Positions 43,048-51,424 of a stretch of DNA of 64,000 nt are shown in pieces. The notes under the pieces are model-generated. The model made no database searches and was not told the DNA's origin. It saw nothing but the letters and a program-made list of their open reading frames with translations. The stretch's first letter is position 1, and every line of letters begins with the position of its first letter. A program made the translations under genes and the position numbers. Origin of the DNA: Pseudomonas putida (lineage in GTDB: Bacteria; Pseudomonadota; Gammaproteobacteria; Pseudomonadales; Pseudomonadaceae); the NCBI RefSeq assembly GCF_002906855.1, contig NZ_MINI01000028.1, positions 1,178,001 to 1,242,000 of the forward strand, written 5' to 3'.

Positions 43048-43971
43048 TCAGGCTTGTGGGGGGGCTGCGAAGGGCACGTCCAGTGGCGCGGTGTCGAAAT
43101 TGCGCAGCAGGTCGATGAGAATCTGCGTGGCCGGGCCCAGGGTCTTCTCTTTGCTCGAATAAAGGTAGAACAGTGGGTGGCGGCTGCCACCCTGATCGAG
43201 CGGCAATGGCTTGAGCACGCCGTCGAGCAGCTCACGTTCGATCATGTGCCGTGGCAACCAGGCAAAGCCCAGGCCGCTGCCGACGAAGGTGGCGGCAGTG
43301 CCCAGGCTGCCGACCGTCCAGCGCTGTTCGGCGCCGAGCCAGCCGACGTCGCGTGGCTGGGCGCGGCCGGAGTCGCGGATCACCACCTGCAGTTGGCTTT
43401 CCAGGTCCTGGAAGGTGATCTCCCGGCCCAGACGATGCAGGCTGTGTTCCGGGTGGGCGACAGCGACGAACTCCACCGAACTGAGCTCGGTACCCAGGTA
43501 GCCACCGATGCTGTAGCTGCTGATGGCAAGGTCGGCGATGCCTTCGTGCATCACTTCCTCGACGCCCGACAGCACCTCTTCACGCAGGCGCACCCGGCAA
43601 CCGCGGCTCTGTGGCATGAACGCAGCCAGGGCGCGCACCAGGCGGGCACTGGGGTAGGCAGCATCGACCACCAGGCGCACCTCGGCCTCCCAGCCTTGCT
43701 CCATGTGGTGCGCCAAGTCTTCCAGCTGGCTTGCTTGCTTGACCAGGTGCCGCGAACGGCGCAGCAGCACATTGCCGGCCTCGGTCAGCACGGCCTTGCG
43801 GCCATCGATGCGCAGCAACGGCACACCCAGCTGTTCCTGCATGCGTGCCACGGTATAGCTGACCGAAGACTGCGAACGGTGCAAGACTTCGGCGGCCTGG
43901 GCAAACCCGCCATGGTCGACCACTGCTTGCAGGGTCCGCCATTGATCCAGGGTCACGCGCGGCGCTTTCAT
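43048..43971 (-). CDS. LysR-family transcriptional regulator
   Basis: A 307-residue regulator. The N-terminal winged helix (residues about 6-65) reads VTLDQWRTLQAVVDHGGFAQAAEVLHRSQSSVSYTV, followed by a substrate-binding domain. GGAG lies 7 bp before the ATG. It is divergent from a small periplasmic protein gene (48-bp gap) and from azoR beyond it; one of these is its likely target. Confidence 0.92.
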   Translation of the reverse strand: MKAPRVTLDQWRTLQAVVDHGGFAQAAEVLHRSQSSVSYTVARMQEQLGVPLLRIDGRKAVLTEAGNVLLRRSRHLVKQASQLEDLAHHMEQGWEAEVRLVVDAAYPSARLVRALAAFMPQSRGCRVRLREEVLSGVEEVMHEGIADLAISSYSIGGYLGTELSSVEFVAVAHPEHSLHRLGREITFQDLESQLQVVIRDSGRAQPRDVGWLGAEQRWTVGSLGTAATFVGSGLGFAWLPRHMIERELLDGVLKPLPLDQGGSRHPLFYLYSSKEKTLGPATQILIDLLRNFDTAPLDVPFAAPPQA

Positions 43972-43995
43972 GTTTGGCTCCTGTTGTCCTAAGCT

Positions 43996-44016
43996 GCGCT
44001 CTTTCAAGGAGAGCGC
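43996..44016 (+). promoter_or_regulatory. Hairpin over the ribosome-binding site of the 104-residue gene
   Basis: GCGCTCT (43996-44002) pairs perfectly with AGAGCGC (44010-44016). The Shine-Dalgarno AAGGAG is split between the 7-base loop and the stem. It could modulate translation or serve as an operator for the divergent LysR. Confidence 0.45.
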
Positions 44017-44019
44017 CCC

Positions 44020-44334
44020 ATGAAGAAATGTTGTGCGGCAATTTTGATGTGCCTGCCCCTTGGGGCCATGGCTTACCCCATCGACGTGGAGAAGGAACTG
44101 ACCGGGGTCAAGCTGGACTACACCACCTACGACACGGCCTACGACATCGGGTCCATTACCCTGAACAACTATGGGCAAGTGCCGGCAGCCTGCAAGGTGA
44201 CCTTCCGCAACGGGCCCGAGGCACCCCGGGTGCGCCGGGTCAACGTACCGGTTGGAAAGAGTGTCGATGTGACGGCCAATTTCAATCGGCAGATCATCAA
44301 GCTGCGCATCGCGCTGGACTGCAAAGCGCAATAA
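44020..44334 (+). CDS. Small periplasmic protein, 104 residues
   Basis: A signal peptide (MKKCCAAILMCLPLGAMA, cleavage after AMA) precedes an 86-residue beta-rich domain with one Cys pair (AACKV and LDCKA). The even spread of short beta-strand-like stretches suggests an immunoglobulin-like sandwich. I do not recognise a named family. AAGGAGAG is 4-9 bp upstream. It lies between a divergent LysR gene and azoR. Confidence 0.75.
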   Translation: MKKCCAAILMCLPLGAMAYPIDVEKELTGVKLDYTTYDTAYDIGSITLNNYGQVPAACKVTFRNGPEAPRVRRVNVPVGKSVDVTANFNRQIIKLRIALDCKAQ

Positions 44335-44343
44335 AACGGATTA

Positions 44344-44385
44344 ATCGATAGATTGAACCCACTTTTTACGCTTTTTTATCGATAG
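44344..44385 (+). promoter_or_regulatory. Direct repeat of ATCGATAG upstream of azoR
   Basis: ATCGATAG occurs at 44344-44351 and 44378-44385, 34 bp apart. Similarity continues for about nine further bases (ATTGAACCC against GTCAAGCCT). The sites lie in the promoter region of azoR and may bind the nearby LysR regulator. Confidence 0.5.
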
Positions 44386-44402
44386 GTCAAGCCTTAATCT
44401 CA

Positions 44403-44438
44403 CCTCCATCGAATCGCAACCCCTTTTGCCGATGGAGG
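44403..44438 (+). promoter_or_regulatory. Hairpin that would occlude the azoR ribosome-binding site
   Basis: CCTCCATCG (44403-44411) pairs perfectly with CGATGGAGG (44430-44438). The right arm contains GGAGG, the Shine-Dalgarno of azoR, six bases before its ATG at 44445. The loop is 18 bases. This could be a translational control element. Confidence 0.55.
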
Positions 44439-44444
44439 CACCCC

Positions 44445-45044
44445 ATGTCCCGCGTACTGATCATCGAAAGCAGCGCCCGCCAGCAGGATTCCGTTTCCCG
44501 TCAACTGACCCGTGACTTCATCCAGCAGTGGCAGGCCGCGCACCCGGCTGACGAGATCAACGTGCGTGACCTGGCGGTGAACCCGGTGCCACACCTGGAT
44601 GCCAACCTGCTCGGTGGCTGGATGAAGCCTGAAGAACAGCGCAGCGCCGCCGAACTGGAGGCCCTGGCCCGCTCCAACGAGCTGACCGATGAAGTGCTGG
44701 CAGCCGACGTGCTGGTGATGGCCGCGCCGATGTACAACTTCACCATCCCCAGCACCCTCAAGGCCTGGCTGGACCACGTGCTGCGTGCCGGCATCACCTT
44801 CAAATACACCCCGACCGGCCCGCAAGGCCTGCTCACCGGCAAGCGCGCCATTGTCCTGACTGCCCGTGGCGGGATCCATGCCGGTGCCACCAGCGACCAT
44901 CAGGAACCGTACCTGCGCCAGGTGATGGCCTTCATCGGTATTCACGATGTCGACTTCATCCATGCCGAAGGCCTGAACATGAGTGGCGAGTTCCACGAAA
45001 AGGGCCTGAACCAGGCCAAGGCCAAGCTGGCCGCGGTGGCCTGA
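44445..45044 (+). CDS. azoR: FMN-dependent NADH-azoreductase
   Basis: A 199-residue flavodoxin-fold enzyme that reduces azo compounds and quinones with NAD(P)H. The FMN phosphate loop is SSARQQDSVSRQL near residue 8, and MAAPMYNFTIPSTLKAWLDHV and TARGGIH are AcpD/AzoR signatures. GGAGG precedes the ATG by 6 bp and lies within a hairpin. A strong terminator follows at 45098. Pseudomonads have several AzoR paralogues; this one cannot be numbered here. Confidence 0.93.
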   Translation: MSRVLIIESSARQQDSVSRQLTRDFIQQWQAAHPADEINVRDLAVNPVPHLDANLLGGWMKPEEQRSAAELEALARSNELTDEVLAADVLVMAAPMYNFTIPSTLKAWLDHVLRAGITFKYTPTGPQGLLTGKRAIVLTARGGIHAGATSDHQEPYLRQVMAFIGIHDVDFIHAEGLNMSGEFHEKGLNQAKAKLAAVA

Positions 45045-45097
45045 GGTTCAACGAATTCCCATCCCTGACACCTGCTTTTGCTCCTTTGGGTGTACCT

Positions 45098-45123
45098 GCC
45101 CGGCCTGATGGCCGGGCTTTTTT
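45098..45123 (+). terminator. Rho-independent terminator after azoR
   Basis: GCCCGGCC (45098-45105) pairs with GGCCGGGC (45110-45117) around TGAT and is followed by TTTTTT. Confidence 0.93.
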
Positions 45124-45203
45124 ATTTCGGCCCCACATTCCTCATGGTTGAACTGATTCGGCGCAACCCGCTAAGGTCGCGCCCTTGATTACGAGAGGCA
45201 ACC

Positions 45204-46079
45204 ATGGGCTACCTGATAATCGTCGCGCTGATCCAGGCGTTTTCCTTCAGCCTGATCGGCGAGTACCTGGCCGGGCACGTCGGCAGCTACTTCGCCGTGC
45301 TCGCGCGCGTGGTGCTGGCGGGCCTGGTGTTCCTGCCGCTGACCCGCTGGCGCCAGGTCGAGCCGCGGTTCCTGCGCTCGATGCTGCTGATCGGCGCGCT
45401 GCAATACGGCATCACCTACGTCTGCCTGTACCTGAGCTTCCGCGTGCTGACCGTGCCCGAGGTACTGCTGTTCACCATTCTCACGCCGTTGCACGTGACC
45501 TTGATCGAAGACGCCCTGAACCGGCGCTTCAACCCCTGGGCGCTGGTCGCCGCCCTGGTGGCCGTGACGGGGGCCGGGGTGATCCGCTTCGACAGCATCA
45601 GCGGCGACTTCTTCATCGGCTTCCTGCTGCTGCAACTGGCCAACTTCACCTACGCCGCCGGCCAGGTGCTGTACCGCCACCTGGTTGCCCGCCACCCCAG
45701 CGACCTGCCGCACTACAAGCGTTTCGGCTACTTCTACCTGGGCGCGCTGATCGTGGTACTGCCGGCGTTCCTGCTGTTCGGCAACGCCCAGCACCTGCCG
45801 AGCACCAACGTGCAATGGCTGGTGCTGCTGTTCCTCGGCCTGTGCCCGACGGCGCTGGGGTTGTACTGGTGGAACAAAGGCGCCTGCCTGGTTTCGGGCG
45901 CTACGCTGGCGGTGATGAACAACTTGCACGTACCGGTCGGGTTGCTGCTCAATTTGCTGATCTGGAACCAGCACGAGCCGCTGGGGAGGCTGCTCATCGG
46001 CGGGGCGGTGATCCTGGCGTCGGTGTGGATGAGCCGCATGGGTAGCCTGACGTTATCAAGCAAGGCATGGCGCAGCTAG
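45204..46079 (+). CDS. EamA/DMT-family transporter
   Basis: A 291-residue, ten-helix protein with two EamA units. Typical blocks are YGITYVCLYLSFRVLTVPEVLLFTILTPL and the second-half LGLCPTALGLYWWNKG. It resembles carboxylate/amino-acid/amine exporters of the DMT superfamily; the substrate is not known. GAGAGG lies 6 bp before the ATG. Confidence 0.87.
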   Translation: MGYLIIVALIQAFSFSLIGEYLAGHVGSYFAVLARVVLAGLVFLPLTRWRQVEPRFLRSMLLIGALQYGITYVCLYLSFRVLTVPEVLLFTILTPLHVTLIEDALNRRFNPWALVAALVAVTGAGVIRFDSISGDFFIGFLLLQLANFTYAAGQVLYRHLVARHPSDLPHYKRFGYFYLGALIVVLPAFLLFGNAQHLPSTNVQWLVLLFLGLCPTALGLYWWNKGACLVSGATLAVMNNLHVPVGLLLNLLIWNQHEPLGRLLIGGAVILASVWMSRMGSLTLSSKAWRS

Positions 46080-46157
46080 CTAAGGCGCGTTCGTTAATGA
46101 ACCCAAACCCGGCCGGTGCCTACCCGATAATCATGAAAATAAAATCGGGAGACCGGC

Positions 46158-47519
46158 GTGAAGCTAGAAACGCGAAGTATCGAATTCGTCCCACACGCTG
46201 AGCGTTATGGCACGCCTAAACGATTGTTCACCATCTGGTTCAGCTCCAACTTCCAGATAACCGCACTGATGGTCGGCACCCTGGGCGTTGCCTCGGGGCT
46301 GAGTTTTGCCTGGACCTTGCTGGGCCTGTTGGTCGGCAACCTGATCGGCACCGTGTTCATGGCCGCGCACTCTGCCCAGGGACCGCACCTGGGCGTGCCA
46401 CAGATGATCCAGAGCCGCGCCCAGTTCGGTGTCCATGGCGCGGCGCTGCCGTTGCTGGTGATGGTCACGGCCGCTGTACTGTTTCTCGCCGCCAGTGGCG
46501 TGCTGATGCGCAATGCCGTTCAGGCACTGGTGCCCATGAGCGACGACCAGGCCATCGTGGTGGTCGGCGTGCTGACCTTCATCATCGGTTTTGTCGGTTA
46601 CGAACTGATCCACCGCCTGGGGGCGTGGATGAGCCTGCTGTCCACGCTGGTGTTTGCCGGCGCCCTGGTGCTGATCCTGCTGCACCCCGGCGACATGGCA
46701 GGCACGACGGCAGTGACGACGGGCTTTTCGTTCACCGCCTTCAACCTGATCGTGGCCCAGGCCGCCTCCTGGACGTTGGGCTATGGCCCCTATGTGGCAG
46801 ATTATTCGCGCTACCTGCCGGCCAACGTCAACCCGCGCGCCACATTCTGGGCCACCTATTGCGGTTGTGCGCTAGGCTCCTTCGCCATGATGGCGTTGGG
46901 TGCGCTGGTGGCCGTGGAACTACCCTCGGCACTGGGGCATGACCCTGCGACGGCGATTGCCGGGTTGTTTGGCCCGTGGGCGCCGTTGGCACTGGCAGTG
47001 ATTGCGCTGGGGGTGATCCAGTACAACGTCCTGTGCCTGTACAGCGCCTACATGTCGTCGGTCACGATCTTCGGGGCCTTCAAGACCATCAGGCGCGTGA
47101 CCGCGACTGCCAAGGCGCTGGTGATGGTGGGCCTTACCGCCGCGGCAACGCTGATTGCCATCGCTACCCAATACAATTTCGATACGTTCTTCGCCGACAT
47201 CCTGATCGGCCAGCTGTACCTGTTGATCCCCTGGAGCGCGATCAACCTGGTGGATTACTACTGGGTGTGCCGGGGCCAGTATGACGTGGGTGCGCTGTAC
47301 GACGCCAAGGGGCGTTACGGTTGCTTCAATCGTCGAAGCCTGGCGGTGTATGCCGTATCGATCATCGGTACCATCCCGTTCATGAAGCTGTCGTTCTACA
47401 CGGGCTTCGTGGCCGAGTGGCTGGGGGCGGATATCAGCTGGGCGATGGGCTTGATCCTGGCTGGTGCGCTGTACTGCATGGTCAACGCCCGCGAAAGCAA
47501 ACCGCTTTTGGCAAGCTAG
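46158..47519 (+). CDS. NCS1-family nucleobase/cytosine permease-like transporter
   Basis: A 453-residue protein with about twelve membrane helices. The N-terminal segment FTIWFSSNFQITALMVGTLG and the loop QSRAQFGVHGAALPLL are classic NCS1 signatures (CodB/purine-cytosine permeases). It would import a nucleobase or related heterocycle with Na+ or H+. It begins with GTG, with GGAG 7 bp upstream. No nucleobase-degrading enzyme flanks it. Confidence 0.88.
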   Translation: MKLETRSIEFVPHAERYGTPKRLFTIWFSSNFQITALMVGTLGVASGLSFAWTLLGLLVGNLIGTVFMAAHSAQGPHLGVPQMIQSRAQFGVHGAALPLLVMVTAAVLFLAASGVLMRNAVQALVPMSDDQAIVVVGVLTFIIGFVGYELIHRLGAWMSLLSTLVFAGALVLILLHPGDMAGTTAVTTGFSFTAFNLIVAQAASWTLGYGPYVADYSRYLPANVNPRATFWATYCGCALGSFAMMALGALVAVELPSALGHDPATAIAGLFGPWAPLALAVIALGVIQYNVLCLYSAYMSSVTIFGAFKTIRRVTATAKALVMVGLTAAATLIAIATQYNFDTFFADILIGQLYLLIPWSAINLVDYYWVCRGQYDVGALYDAKGRYGCFNRRSLAVYAVSIIGTIPFMKLSFYTGFVAEWLGADISWAMGLILAGALYCMVNARESKPLLAS

Positions 47520-47546
47520 GCAGATGAAGCGGCTTTGAGAGGGGAA

Positions 47547-47565
47547 GGGGCTGCAACGCAGCCCC
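47547..47565. terminator. Hairpin between convergent permease and MscS genes
   Basis: GGGGCTGC (47547-47554) pairs with GCAGCCCC (47558-47565) around AAC. There is no T-run on either side. Confidence 0.5.
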
Positions 47566-47571
47566 GGCATC

Positions 47572-48870
47572 TCAAGCCTCACTCACCTCTTCAAGCCGCC
47601 GCGATACCGGCTCCACAATCCGCCCAGCCAAACCGACCCGCATGTCATTGCCACTCGGCTGCTGATACAAGCTCAGACCAAACTCCGGCAACACCGCCAG
47701 CAGGTAATCGAAGATATCCCCCTGGATCCGCTCGTAATCGGCCCACACCGTGGTGGTGGTGAAGCAGTAGATCTCCAGCGGCACGCCTTCGGCGGTGGTC
47801 TGCATCTGCCGGACCATGCAGGTCATGTTCGGATGCACGTTCGGGTGGTTCTTCAGGTAGGCGAGGGCAAACGCGCGGAAGGTGCCGATATTGGTCAGCT
47901 TGCGGCGGTTGGCTGAAAGTTCTGGCACTGGCCCCAGCGCCTCGTTCCAGGCCAGCAGCTCCTGGCGCTTGCCGGCCAGGTAGTCGCCCAGCAGGCTCAC
48001 CTGGCTCAGGCGCTGTTCCTCGTCCGGGGTCAGGAAGCGTACGCCTGCGGCATCGATGAACAGGCTGCGCTTGATCCGCCGCCCGCCCGACTGCTGCATG
48101 CCGCGGTAGTTGCGGAACGACTCGCTCATCAGGCGCCAGGTCGGGATCGAGACGATGGTTTTATCGAAGTTCTGCACCTTGACGGTATGCAGGGTGATAT
48201 CCACCACATCGCCATCGGCGCCGACCTGCGGCATCTCGATCCAGTCGCCCACATGCAGCATGTCGTTGCTGGTCAGCTGCACACTGGCGACGAACGACAG
48301 CAGGGTGTCCTTGTACACCAACAGCAGCACCGCCGACATCGCACCCAGGCCCGACAGCAGCAACAGTGGCGAGCGGTCGATCAGGGTGGCGACGATGACG
48401 ATCGAGGCGAAGATCCACAGCATCATCTTGGCCAGCTGCACGTAGCCCTTGATCGAGCGGGTGCGGGCGTGTTCGGTGCGGGCGTAGATGTCCAGCAGGG
48501 CATCGAGCAGGCACGACAGGGCCATGGTCATGAACAGCAGGGTGAAGGCCAGGGCGAGATTGCCGAGGAAGTGCTGGGCGGTGTCGGACAGCTCCGGCAC
48601 CAGCTTCAGGCCGAACTGGATCACCAGCGACGGGATGGTCTGGGCCAGGCGATGGAAGACTTTGTTGTGGCGCAGGTCGTCGAGCCATCTCAGCGCCGTT
48701 TGGCGGGCCAGCAGGCGGGTGCCGTGCAGCACCAGGAAGCGCGCCAGGCGCCCGAGCACCAGTGAAATCAGCAGCAGCACGGCCAGGCCGATCGCGGCGT
48801 GGAGCAGTGGATGTTGGTCGAGGGTGCCCCACAAGTCGAGGCTGTCACGCCAGATGCGTTGGATGTCCAT
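47572..48870 (-). CDS. MscS-family mechanosensitive channel (YbdG-like)
   Basis: A 432-residue inner-membrane protein with about five predicted helices in residues 20-200. The pore-lining/MscS core follows (LSGLGAMSAVLLLVYKDTLLSFVASVQL, then GDWIEMPQVGADGDVVDITLHTVKVQNFD) and a cytosolic beta domain. The insertion in the beta domain and total length match E. coli YbdG/MscM rather than the short MscS. It would release solutes on osmotic downshock. The ribosome-binding site is weak. Confidence 0.9.
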   Translation of the reverse strand: MDIQRIWRDSLDLWGTLDQHPLLHAAIGLAVLLLISLVLGRLARFLVLHGTRLLARQTALRWLDDLRHNKVFHRLAQTIPSLVIQFGLKLVPELSDTAQHFLGNLALAFTLLFMTMALSCLLDALLDIYARTEHARTRSIKGYVQLAKMMLWIFASIVIVATLIDRSPLLLLSGLGAMSAVLLLVYKDTLLSFVASVQLTSNDMLHVGDWIEMPQVGADGDVVDITLHTVKVQNFDKTIVSIPTWRLMSESFRNYRGMQQSGGRRIKRSLFIDAAGVRFLTPDEEQRLSQVSLLGDYLAGKRQELLAWNEALGPVPELSANRRKLTNIGTFRAFALAYLKNHPNVHPNMTCMVRQMQTTAEGVPLEIYCFTTTTVWADYERIQGDIFDYLLAVLPEFGLSLYQQPSGNDMRVGLAGRIVEPVSRRLEEVSEA

Positions 48871-49014
48871 AAGCTTGTAACCGGTCTTTTACAGCGAAAC
48901 GAAGCGCCATTAGAGCGCGGAAGCCGACAAAGTTGCCAAAAGAAATTCGGCTAAGGCTGCAGAAAACGTTACCCTATGCAACTGAATTTCCCGCACTTGC
49001 CTGAGGTTACCTCC

Positions 49015-50337
49015 GTGTTCTCCCAATTCGCCCTGCACGAACGCCTGCTTAAAGCCGTGGCCGAGCTTAAATTTGTCGAGCCAACCCCGGTGCAGGCCGC
49101 GGCCATCCCCCTGGCCCTGCAAGGGCGCGACCTGCGTGTGACCGCGCAGACCGGCAGCGGCAAGACCGCCGCGTTCGTCCTGCCGCTGCTCAATCGCCTG
49201 GTCGACCTGAAAGGCGGGCGCGTCGAGATCCGCTCGCTGATCCTGCTGCCGACCCGCGAGCTGGCCCAGCAGACCCTCAAGCAAGTGCAGCTGTTCTCGC
49301 AGTTCACCTACATCAAGGCGGGCCTGGTCACCGGCGGTGAAGACTTCAAGGAACAGGCCGCCATGCTGCGCAAGGTGCCGGATGTGCTGATCGGCACCCC
49401 GGGCCGCCTGCTCGAGCAGCTCAACGCCGGCAACCTCGACCTGTCCCACGTGCAGGTGCTGATCCTCGACGAAGCTGACCGCATGCTCGACATGGGCTTC
49501 GCCGAAGACATGGAGCGCCTGTGCAAGGAGTGCGAGAACCGCGAGCAGACCCTGCTGTTCTCCGCCACCACGGGCGGTGCGGCCCTGCGCGACATCATCG
49601 GCAAGGTCCTGAAAGACCCTGAGCACTTGATGCTCAACAGCGTCTCGCAGCTGGCCGAAGGCACCCGCCAGCAGGTCATCACCGCCGACCACGACCAGCA
49701 CAAAGAGCAGATCGTGCAGTGGCTGCTGGCCAACGAGACCTTCGACAAGGCGATCATCTTCACCAACACCCGCGTCCTGGCCGACCGTATCTATGGCCAC
49801 CTGGTGGCCAAGGACGTAAAGGCCTTCGTGTTGCACGGCGAGAAAGACCAGAAGGACCGCAAGCTGGCCATCGAGCGCTTCAAGCAGGGTAGCTCCAAGG
49901 TGCTGGTGGCCACCGACGTGGCGGCCCGTGGCCTGGACATCGACGGCCTGGACCTGGTGATCAACTTCGACATGCCACGCAGCGGTGACGAGTACGTGCA
50001 CCGTGTGGGCCGTACCGGCCGTGCGGGTGGCGAAGGCCTGGCGATCTCGCTGATCACCCACAATGACTGGAACCTGATGTCCAGCATCGAGCGCTACCTC
50101 AAGCAGCAGTTCGAGCGCCGGGTGATCAAGGAAGTGAAGGGCACCTACAGCGGTCCGAAGAAGGTCAAGGCCTCGGGCAAGGCGGTGGGTGCCAAGAAGA
50201 AGAAGGTCGACAAGAAGACTGGCGAGAAGAAGGCCGCTGCCAAGCGCAAGCCGACCGCCAAGCCACGGCCGAATGCGCCACTGGCCAGCGCCGATGGCCT
50301 GGCGCCGCTGAAGAAGCGCAAGCCGGCGGCTGAGTAA
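49015..50337 (+). CDS. DEAD-box RNA helicase
   Basis: A 440-residue helicase with Q motif (FVEPTPVQAAAIP), Walker A AQTGSGKT, DEAD box (LILDEADRMLD), SAT and motif VI HRVGRTGRAG. A very basic Lys-rich tail of about 70 residues (KKVKASGKAVGAKKKKVDKK and on) should bind RNA. It resembles SrmB/RhlE-type helicases used in ribosome assembly and cold growth. I chose GTG 49015 because GAGG lies 8 bp upstream; ATG 48976 would add 13 residues. Confidence 0.9.
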   Translation: MFSQFALHERLLKAVAELKFVEPTPVQAAAIPLALQGRDLRVTAQTGSGKTAAFVLPLLNRLVDLKGGRVEIRSLILLPTRELAQQTLKQVQLFSQFTYIKAGLVTGGEDFKEQAAMLRKVPDVLIGTPGRLLEQLNAGNLDLSHVQVLILDEADRMLDMGFAEDMERLCKECENREQTLLFSATTGGAALRDIIGKVLKDPEHLMLNSVSQLAEGTRQQVITADHDQHKEQIVQWLLANETFDKAIIFTNTRVLADRIYGHLVAKDVKAFVLHGEKDQKDRKLAIERFKQGSSKVLVATDVAARGLDIDGLDLVINFDMPRSGDEYVHRVGRTGRAGGEGLAISLITHNDWNLMSSIERYLKQQFERRVIKEVKGTYSGPKKVKASGKAVGAKKKKVDKKTGEKKAAAKRKPTAKPRPNAPLASADGLAPLKKRKPAAE

Positions 50338-50347
50338 GTCACGTCAA

Positions 50348-50379
50348 GGGCCTATCGCCGGCTTGCCGGCGATAGGCCC
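50348..50379. terminator. Bidirectional hairpin between the helicase and small periplasmic genes
   Basis: GGGCCTATCGCCGG and CCGGCGATAGGCCC form a 14-bp perfect stem with a 4-base loop, 11 bp after the helicase stop codon and before the stop of the opposite gene. No T-run. Confidence 0.65.
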
Positions 50380-50394
50380 ATCAGCCTTCATGGC

Positions 50395-50667
50395 TCACTC
50401 AGATTTTTTCTCTGCTTCCTTCAGTTCCTTGATCCTTTTGTCGATCAGCTGACACTTGTCGGGCAAGTCCTTGCTTGCCGTCCCCAGCTCCATTCCCTGG
50501 AGCTCAGCATTGATCTCCTTGGCCTTCTGCGGGTTCTGTTCGGTCAGTTGACTGACCAGCCCGGCCAGCTCTTCACGTTTCTGAGTCGCCTCTTCCGGCG
50601 TGCAGGCCCAGGCGGGCAGGGCGCAGCACAGGGCTGTGGCACAGGCGATGCGCAGCAGCTGTTTCAT
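50395..50667 (-). CDS. Small periplasmic helical protein, 90 residues
   Basis: A signal peptide ending at AWA is followed by a charged alpha-helical domain with two Cys (ACTPEEATQKREEL and LPDKCQLIDKRIKEL). It is rich in E, K and Q. GGAGG lies 8 bp before the ATG. I do not recognise the function; similar small proteins are common in Pseudomonas. Confidence 0.72.
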   Translation of the reverse strand: MKQLLRIACATALCCALPAWACTPEEATQKREELAGLVSQLTEQNPQKAKEINAELQGMELGTASKDLPDKCQLIDKRIKELKEAEKKSE

Positions 50668-50805
50668 CCTTTCTACCTCCGGCGGTGGTGTTGCCCGGTG
50701 GAGGCCTGCCTTCGATGGTTGGTTCAGCACCAACGACCGACGGCTATACAACTGGGTGCCCTCTAGTCTCGCCCTCAAACAGAGGATTGAGCTTTTGTTG
50801 AAGCA

Positions 50806-51099
50806 TCAATGGGCCAGATGCGGTTTTGCAGCCATGTCGATACCCAGAGCCTTCATCACTGCCAGAAAAGATTTCAGTGTAGGGTTGCCGTGCTCGCTAA
50901 ACGAGCGATAAAGCTGTTCTCGTGAAAGGCCAGTCTCTTTTGCCAGCTCGCTCATTCCCTTGGCCCGTGCCACGACTCCGACGGCTTTTGCAACATAGCC
51001 AGCATCGCCTGTCTCCAGCGCATCTGTCATGAAATGCGCTATTGCCTCAGGTGTAGTGAGGTAATCCGCTGGATCGAATTCGAAGAATTTCTCAGTCAT
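50806..51099 (-). CDS. Antitoxin of a HigBA/RelE-type locus (addiction module antidote protein)
   Basis: A 97-residue protein with a helix-turn-helix in its C-terminal half (about residues 45-90: GMSELAKETGLSREQLYRSFSEHGNPTLKSFLAVMKALG). The N-terminal half FDPADYLTTPEAIAHFMTDAL is typical of the 'addiction module antidote' family. GGAGG lies 7 bp before its ATG, and its start overlaps the stop of the toxin gene. It should neutralise the toxin and repress the operon. Confidence 0.88.
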   Translation of the reverse strand: MTEKFFEFDPADYLTTPEAIAHFMTDALETGDAGYVAKAVGVVARAKGMSELAKETGLSREQLYRSFSEHGNPTLKSFLAVMKALGIDMAAKPHLAH

Positions 51100-51394
51100 T
51101 TTGCATCCTCCACGAACGCAGAATCTGGTGGGCAGCCCTGATGTCTCTTGGTTGGCTACTCTTGTCGCCGCCACAAAGCAGAATCACCCACGTATCGCCC
51201 GATTGGTGAAAATACACGGGGTAACCCGGACCATAATGAATCCTCAGTTCACTGATGCCATGGCCAACGGGCGAGACATCGCCTGGCATGCCTTCCACGA
51301 GCCGGTTGATGCGGGAGATGATCCTGAACCTTGCGTTGGCATCTCGAAGCCCGACCACCCATTTTCTGAAACTGCTGGATTCGAATTTTTTCAT
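51092..51394 (-). CDS. RelE/HigB-type toxin (addiction module killer protein)
   Basis: A 100-residue basic protein with the RelE-superfamily killer pattern: FRKWVVGLRDANARFRIISRINRLVEG near the start, ELRIHYGPGYPVYFHQSGDTWVILLCGGDKSSQ, and the C-terminal IRAAHQILRSW. Such toxins are ribosome-dependent mRNA endonucleases. Toxin precedes antitoxin, as in higBA. The ATG at 51394 has no ribosome-binding site and lies 5 bp from a palindromic operator, so translation may be leaderless; ATG 51421 is an alternative within the operator. Confidence 0.85.
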   Translation of the reverse strand: MKKFESSSFRKWVVGLRDANARFRIISRINRLVEGMPGDVSPVGHGISELRIHYGPGYPVYFHQSGDTWVILLCGGDKSSQPRDIRAAHQILRSWRMQND

Positions 51395-51398
51395 CGGG

Positions 51399-51424
51399 CG
51401 AATGTAGTTTATAAAATACATTCG
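51399..51424 (-). promoter_or_regulatory. Operator-promoter of the toxin-antitoxin locus
   Basis: CGAATGTA (51399-51406) and TACATTCG (51417-51424) form a perfect 8-bp inverted repeat with a 10-bp AT-rich centre. The centre holds a likely -10 element (TTATAA on the minus strand), with TTGCTG about 17 bp before it. The antitoxin probably binds here. Confidence 0.65.

Noticed and set aside
45185..46045. A 286-codon frame overlapping the DMT gene in another frame
   Set aside because: It is an Arg/Pro/Ala-rich shadow; the overlapping frame encodes a clear ten-helix transporter with a good ribosome-binding site.
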